Source: Anaeramoeba flamelloides (taxonomy: Eukaryota; Metamonada; Anaeramoebidae). Taken from it: 64,000 nt of DNA. Of the stretch, positions 58,937 to 64,000 are shown piece by piece (within the stretch, counting starts at the first letter, position 1; each line of letters opens with the position of its first letter). The DNA lies in assembly GCA_027625915.1 (NCBI GenBank), contig JANTQA010000057.1, forward strand, positions 7,378,001-7,442,000. Reading direction: 5' to 3'. The position numbers and the translations under genes were made by a program. The notes beneath the pieces are model-generated. The model did no database searches. It was not told the origin of the DNA and saw nothing but the letters and a program-made list of their open reading frames with translations.

Positions 58937-60134
58937 ATTTTAACTAGTTTTCCTTTATTCTCTTCTCAAAACTAACTTTACTTGGTGATTCTTCGTTCGC
59001 CCAATTCAAACCAAAGGCACAACAAAAAAAGATGACTGAAATATTTTGTCAAATTTATAAACTATTTCTTTTAATTCTACCACGGTTAACCAAAGTATTG
59101 TCTTTAACCCCTTATGAAATTTTCATTTAGACTTAAAATATTGAATCGGCTGTAGAAATTAAAGAAACAGATAAATAATGTTGAAAACAAACATCGAGAA
59201 GCAAGAAATAGGGTTCTTTAAATAATTTTTAAAAAAGAATCTGAAGAATTAAAAAGATTTAAATTATCGAAAAAAATACCAACAAGATTCTTAATTGTGA
59301 ATATTAGTATAATTTTTGATTAATTTTTTTTATATTCAATCAAATCTTATTTAGATCAAACAAAATGTTTTTTATGAAACTAGTAATAAATGGAATCTAA
59401 AGTTCATTAAAGGGTGTGTTTTGAAGACTCAAGTAAATACTTAATAGCCTACATAGATCAACTTTTTTTGAAAAGCAAATCAAGTTTTGAAGAGATTTGC
59501 TTTGAATTGAGAAAAACATAGTTTTATTCTTGTTTTTAGATTGAATGATGTTTTGAACATGTACAATTTCTTTAATCGTTATTCTAATATGTAGGTGGGG
59601 TATAATTTAACAACAAGTTTGGTTCTGTAATATAAAAGAAATTATTTAGCAATTACACAACAATTTCCAAATTTTACCAATTAGAAATCATGATCTCTGT
59701 TATTTTTACGTAAAAGTATTTTTTAAAAACTCACAATTCTGCTTTTTTGTAAAAAATTAGACAAAGATCTTTTTCGACTTTTTTGAAAAAAATCCTTGAA
59801 TCTTTTTTGAGTTTAACTGACAAATGTTATGATTATCTTGAAAGAGTAGCATTTTATATTTATGAAACTTATATCTTGTTTCAAGATTTAACCTCAAAAT
59901 CAATTTCAATCCGAACCAATTCTGTGTTTTGTCTTCCTATCTTCAAATACCCAAGTACAAAAAAAAAAACCTGAGAAAAATTTGGGTAAGGGTTAAAGGT
60001 TATCAACAAAGGTTATTGCCACTGCTGTATCTGAAATAAAGCAGAACGAAGTCAAAATTTATTACCTTTTTCAATGTAAATCTCGAAATGTTTGATTCAT
60101 TTTTTCAGAATTTCTCGAAAAATAATTAGTTTGT

Positions 60135-62309
60135 ATGGATTTTAGACGTTACCAATCAAAAGATAGACATAAACGATTACAACAGGCTTTTATTTATGGT
60201 TTCCCCGACAATGTCAATAAAAGAAATGTAAATGATAAATGTATGATGTACAGAACACAACCTATTCATTTTCTTTTGGAATGTGCAGAACCAAAATTAA
60301 AAGATTTAGAATATTTATGTTCACTTGGATCTGATCTTCATAATAGGGGTGGTCTTGTTCGTTCCAGTCCATTAAAAATGCTTGTACTCAGGCACACCCA
60401 CTTACGAAAAGATTTAATTTATTGTTTATTTGATCATTGCTTTGCAAAAAATAGTCTCAGTTTTGGTTTAGTTTTGTTCCACCTTGAGGAAATATTTTTT
60501 CAAATCAAAAACCAACAAAGATTTAAATTATTATTTGATTTTTTAAAAATAGTCTTGGTTTATCTGTTTGAAAGGAAAGGAAAAATAAATCAAAAAGAAA
60601 TAACAAATGAGAAAAATCTAAATTTAAAAAAAGTTAAACAAGAAAAGGAAAAGGAAAAAGAAAAGGAACAAGAAAAAGAAAAAGAAAAAGAAAAAGAAAA
60701 AGAAGAAGAAAAAGAAGAAGAAGAAAAAAAAAAAGAAGAAAAAAAATTAACAACGATCAATTTTATTTTAGACTGTCTAAAAAACAAAGAAGATTTAACC
60801 AAATGTAAAGAGTTAATTAACAATAACAAAATTGATCTTCAATACCAAGAAAAAAATACACGGTGTAACCTTATTCATGCATTAATTTTATCTGATCGAG
60901 CTGACAATTTGGCTTTAAAATTGGAAATTATCCAACAAATCATTCAACATAACCAAAACAATACAAAAGCAATCTTGAATCAAAAGATCAATTGGATCAA
61001 TTTTACGGAATTACATTTGATTTCGATGTTGCACAATAACGTTAGAAAGCAAGGCTTTCCTTTGCAATTAACCAAGCTGTTCTTGGCGAATGGATCCGAT
61101 TTAAATCTTGTTGATGACTGTCAATGTTCTGGGAATAATTCTGATTTAAATTCCGATATTGAAAAGAAGAGTATTTTTAGCAAATCGCAAAGGCGTATTA
61201 GCGAGTCTACTAGTTGTGGTAATCCCCTGTATCTGCATTTACAGCAAAAAACGATCAACGAAGAAATCGTCAAATATCATCTGGAAAATGAGAGCAATGT
61301 TCTCTTGTATGAACCAAAGCCAAACAACAGATCAGAACAATCTTCCTTTAGCGAGAGCATGTTTCGAAAGAAATCCGCCTTCGAGCTGCTGTGTTCACAT
61401 GAGTGCAATTCTCTTGAGATTTTTAAAATGTTTTTCAAGGCTGGAGTCAATTTGAAGGATTACCAAGGCAGTGTCGACCAACGGAGGATTATCAATTTGG
61501 TTTGTAGCCGAGGGAACCCCACATTGGAGATAATCCGTTTTTTAATTGAATCGGGCGAAAGAATTGTCTCTGGGAAGTTGGAAACACAAACTATTTACTA
61601 TATTGTCTTTAATCATAAATGCCAAGAAAAATATGAGATCATAAAATACTTTAACGAGATTGGTGCTGGCTTCAAGATTGATTGTAGTAGTAAACAAAAT
61701 ATAGTCCATTTCATGTGTTCACGATCTAATTTTCCAAAATTTGAACAGGCTCTGTTTTTAATATTAAATATTGTAAAAAAATATAATTGGAATCTCAATT
61801 CATCTGATCGCGTCGGCTATACACCCTTGCATTTGATGATGGAATTTTATAATAGTATTTCGGTTCCATTTTTGAAAAAAATAGTCAATGAGCATGGCGG
61901 TGATTTGGAGGCGATCGAGAAAGATGGATGTTCCCCCTTACATTACTATTTCAAACAAAAGAATTTTGATCCGCAAATTGTTGATTTTTGTGTTGGCAAA
62001 ATCAAAAATAAGAAACTTTTACAGACGGTGTTGAAAGATAATTTAAATATTATCAATTTTATTTGTCGTTATCAAACGCCCTTAATTGATAAAATAAAAT
62101 ATATTGCCAAGAATTATACTGTGGATTTCGATTTGGCTTCAGAAATAAGAAAAGAAACCCCCCTGCATTTAATTTGTAGATCATCTGTTTTATGTAAGGA
62201 AATTATTGTTTTTTTAATAGAAAATGGTTGCGATATTAACCGGATAAACATCGAAAATAAAACACCTTTAAATTTTCTATTTAGGAAATGGGTTGATCTT
62301 TTCGAATAG
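60135..62309 (+). CDS. Ankyrin-repeat protein with KEKE insert
   Basis: A single exon of 724 residues. The start is the first ATG after an in-frame AT-rich leader. The N-terminal part (about 10-140) and the rest (about 225-720) consist of diverged ankyrin-type repeats, for example TQPIHFLLECAEPKLKDLEY, VGYTPLHLMMEFYN, DGCSPLHYYFKQKNFDPQIV, ETPLHLICRSSVLCKEIIVF and a last repeat ending IENKTPLNFLF. They are spaced about 33-37 residues, a loose variant common in protist ankyrin families. Residues about 167-205 are almost only Lys and Glu. No enzyme, F-box or membrane segment is visible, so it is probably a cytosolic or nuclear binding scaffold of unknown partner. DNA from about 61050 to 61500 is richer in G+C than the flanks. 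Confidence 0.88.
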   Translation: MDFRRYQSKDRHKRLQQAFIYGFPDNVNKRNVNDKCMMYRTQPIHFLLECAEPKLKDLEYLCSLGSDLHNRGGLVRSSPLKMLVLRHTHLRKDLIYCLFDHCFAKNSLSFGLVLFHLEEIFFQIKNQQRFKLLFDFLKIVLVYLFERKGKINQKEITNEKNLNLKKVKQEKEKEKEKEQEKEKEKEKEKEEEKEEEEKKKEEKKLTTINFILDCLKNKEDLTKCKELINNNKIDLQYQEKNTRCNLIHALILSDRADNLALKLEIIQQIIQHNQNNTKAILNQKINWINFTELHLISMLHNNVRKQGFPLQLTKLFLANGSDLNLVDDCQCSGNNSDLNSDIEKKSIFSKSQRRISESTSCGNPLYLHLQQKTINEEIVKYHLENESNVLLYEPKPNNRSEQSSFSESMFRKKSAFELLCSHECNSLEIFKMFFKAGVNLKDYQGSVDQRRIINLVCSRGNPTLEIIRFLIESGERIVSGKLETQTIYYIVFNHKCQEKYEIIKYFNEIGAGFKIDCSSKQNIVHFMCSRSNFPKFEQALFLILNIVKKYNWNLNSSDRVGYTPLHLMMEFYNSISVPFLKKIVNEHGGDLEAIEKDGCSPLHYYFKQKNFDPQIVDFCVGKIKNKKLLQTVLKDNLNIINFICRYQTPLIDKIKYIAKNYTVDFDLASEIRKETPLHLICRSSVLCKEIIVFLIENGCDINRINIENKTPLNFLFRKWVDLFE

Positions 62310-62714
62310 AGGTGGCTATTTTTTTTTATTTTTTAAATTTCTAATTTTTCAATTTTTATTTTTTTATTTTCTAATTGGGGTATCATTGCTCAAAGTTTTA
62401 TTTTATTTTATCACCAGCTATTTGGAATTAAGAAAAAAATCTTTGAATTTTTATGTTTTTTTTTTTTTTATTCAAAAAGGTAAAATCAAACCTTTATGGG
62501 TATTTAAAAAAAAATCTTTGAATTGAATAAATGATCTATTATTTTTTTTTTTTAATGATTTTTTGTTAGTTTTATTTTTGTGTTAATTTACAAGAATTGT
62601 ATAGTTTGTAAAGGTTATTAAAGTTCATGTATTTCCCTCAAATACGTCAACATAAAACGATTTATTTGACTTAAACTCTTATTCAAGATTTTTTTTACGG
62701 TAAAAAGAGTAAAA

Positions 62715-63303
62715 AGGTATTTCCAAAAAAGACGGGAATTTTTTTTTTTTTTTTGATAAAAAATCATCTTTGTTAGTGGAAGTATTCGTTAATTGATAAT
62801 ACTAAATTGGTTTTAATATTAATACAGGTTGAATCGATGGTCAAGGTGTTTATTACGAAATATATTCAATGAAATATTTCCAAAAAATGATAAAAAAGAC
62901 TAGTACTTTTTTTTGAAGAAAATAATGTATTATAAATTTAAATAAAAAATTAGAAATATGTAATCGAGACAAATTATTTTTTAAATAATTAAATACAGTT
63001 ATATATTTTCGATTCTATTTGAAAAAAATTTTGATGTTTTAAAGAAGTTATGAAAACGATTTTTTGTGTCAAAAAGATAATAATAAATACAACGATTTAC
63101 TCCTAAAAACTATCAGATAAAATTGAGCTTGTAAAAATTTAATATCTTTTATTTCTGTAATACAATACTAAGAAATAAATTGAATTATTATCTAGCATCG
63201 ATAAATGGTAGTTAATGGCTTTGTATATTTAAATATTTTTTGAAGCTTGGGTTTAATAAATATATTTTAAAATAAATTTGCCTTGCTTTTTTTTGAAATA
63301 GCT
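62715..63303. mobile_element. TA-type transposon relic, AGGTATTTCC family, copy 3
   Basis: The left end AGGTATTTCCAAAAAAGACG and the right end CTTTTTTTTGAAATAGCT (followed by TA) are inverted. The interior aligns with 33519-34108 and with 15621-16911 minus its insert. About 590 bp with no ORF, which gives the ancestral length of the family. Confidence 0.8.
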
Positions 63304-63448
63304 TATAGGTTTTCAAGTATGAAATGTTAATATATTATAAAATAAGCAAAATTTTGTTTTTAAATTCTTTAATGAATTAGGTTTAATATGTTTTCTTTAA
63401 ATGAAAGATAAACCATATATACATGTACAAACCCAATATCTTATAGAA

Positions 63449-63468
63449 GGGGGGGAAGGGGGGGGGGG
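63449..63468 (+). repeat. G7-AA-G11 run
   Basis: Two long G runs separated by AA in a region otherwise almost free of G/C. Similar isolated C or G runs occur at 23767-23776 (C10), 25173-25181 (C9), 47365-47374 (C10) and 49330-49337 (G8). It could form a G-quadruplex. A sequencing or assembly artefact cannot be excluded. Confidence 0.8.
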
Positions 63469-64000
63469 ACTAAATTAATTATTTAGATACATCACAAGTT
63501 CTGTAATTTCATGTTGGTAAGGTCTATTTTTATACTTTATCAAAAGATTAAAGTGATAATTGTTTTTTATATATATAAAATCTTTTTCAAACAAAATGGA
63601 ACACTCCTCAAATCATCGATACTGCTGAATTTGGGAGTCAGTATTATGATTAGTTTTGTGTGATTTTCATTGTTATCATTTGTTTTTTATTTTTTTGTTT
63701 TTATTTTTATGGATATTGAACAGTCGTTAAATGAAAAAAAAAAACAAGAGAAGTAGAAATTAATTTAAAAATAATAAACCAGTATTAAAATTGAATCAGT
63801 TTGAGATTTATTTCGAATTAACTAGATATTGGGGCTGAGAAAGAACATTATTGTATTGATGGATGGAACAAAGAATTATAGAAAAAAAAAAAAAAATTCC
63901 AACAAAATACCCGGATAAAGTGTGGTATAATATTGTAATGGAACTTTAAAGAACAAAAAATTTACATGTAAATAGTTATCAATGAAACGTAAAGAACTTT

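Larger units (their letters stand above)
51752..60134. other. Long gene-free, repeat-rich region
   Basis: More than 8 kb without a recognisable exon. It holds an element end at about 52235-52255, the repeats 52445-53125 and 53965-54509, A/T homopolymers (about 54326-54377 and 54883-54907), a (TA)n run at about 55553-55573, the hexanucleotide array 56121-56210, and the composite element 57645-58936 with nested foldbacks. Small open frames at 51841-52023, 57341-57526, 58127-58336 and 59783-59974 have no domain, neighbour exon or splice context. The last has the most protein-like composition. Confidence 0.55.
62310..64000. other. Gene-free 3' end of the window
   Basis: T-rich sequence after the ankyrin gene, then a third copy of the AGGTATTTCC element (62715-63303), then a G7-AA-G11 run (63449-63468). 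No coding exon is evident. The open frame 62293-62526 is poly-T-derived. Confidence 0.6.

Noticed and set aside
59783-59974. 63-codon frame with ordinary amino-acid composition
   Set aside because: Could be an upstream exon of the ankyrin gene, but no donor/acceptor pair joins it in phase convincingly and the ankyrin frame has its own ATG.

Overview
This is nuclear DNA of a very AT-rich single-celled eukaryote. The evidence is spliceosomal introns with GT..AG ends (donors often GTAAxx), a LINE remnant, many short inverted-repeat transposons, and proteins that exist only in eukaryotes (a Bet1-type SNARE, a class I sirtuin, a tandem calponin-homology protein, a NudC-like CS domain). All readable genes use the standard code and end in TAA, TAG or TGA. 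Poly-A/T tracts, Lys/Glu (KEKE), Asn and Ser/Asp low-complexity runs, ankyrin and Sel1 proteins and a giant cysteine-rich membrane protein would suit an amoeboid or flagellate protist such as Anaeramoeba or an amoebozoan. The window contains no marker that fixes the lineage.

Seven complete protein genes plus one rebuilt giant gene model make up the coding content. In order they are: a CH-CH-FN3-FN3-ankyrin protein (3409-8604, +); a NudC-like CS / Sel1 / tail-anchor protein (11399-15370, +); a giant secreted-side repeat, cysteine-rich and polytopic membrane protein (19147-32170, +); a nucleoside hydrolase (35065-36153, -); a winged-helix, possibly E2F/DP-like protein (40175-42748, +); a SIR2 deacylase (43620-48904, -); a Bet1-like Qc-SNARE (51275-51751, +); and an ankyrin protein with a KEKE insert (60135-62309, +). 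There is no operon-like arrangement and no shared pathway is evident.

The rest is repeat-derived. Several host introns are inflated to 1.9-5.8 kb by nested short elements, while introns without such insertions are about 80-120 bp (two others, 578 and 818 bp, are intermediate). Families that can be defined by eye include: a chain of TTAA-flanked elements and a LINE inside the giant gene's intron 4; a TA-flanked family with AGGTATTTCC ends in three copies, one carrying a second transposon; a family with ATAAACTC..CAAAG ends in three copies; foldback elements starting ACTGGTATTTGAAT in four copies; and several long hairpins. No rRNA, tRNA or CRISPR array was recognised.

Exon joins were worked out by hand from reading phase and splice signals. 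Repeat boundaries given as round figures are approximate.
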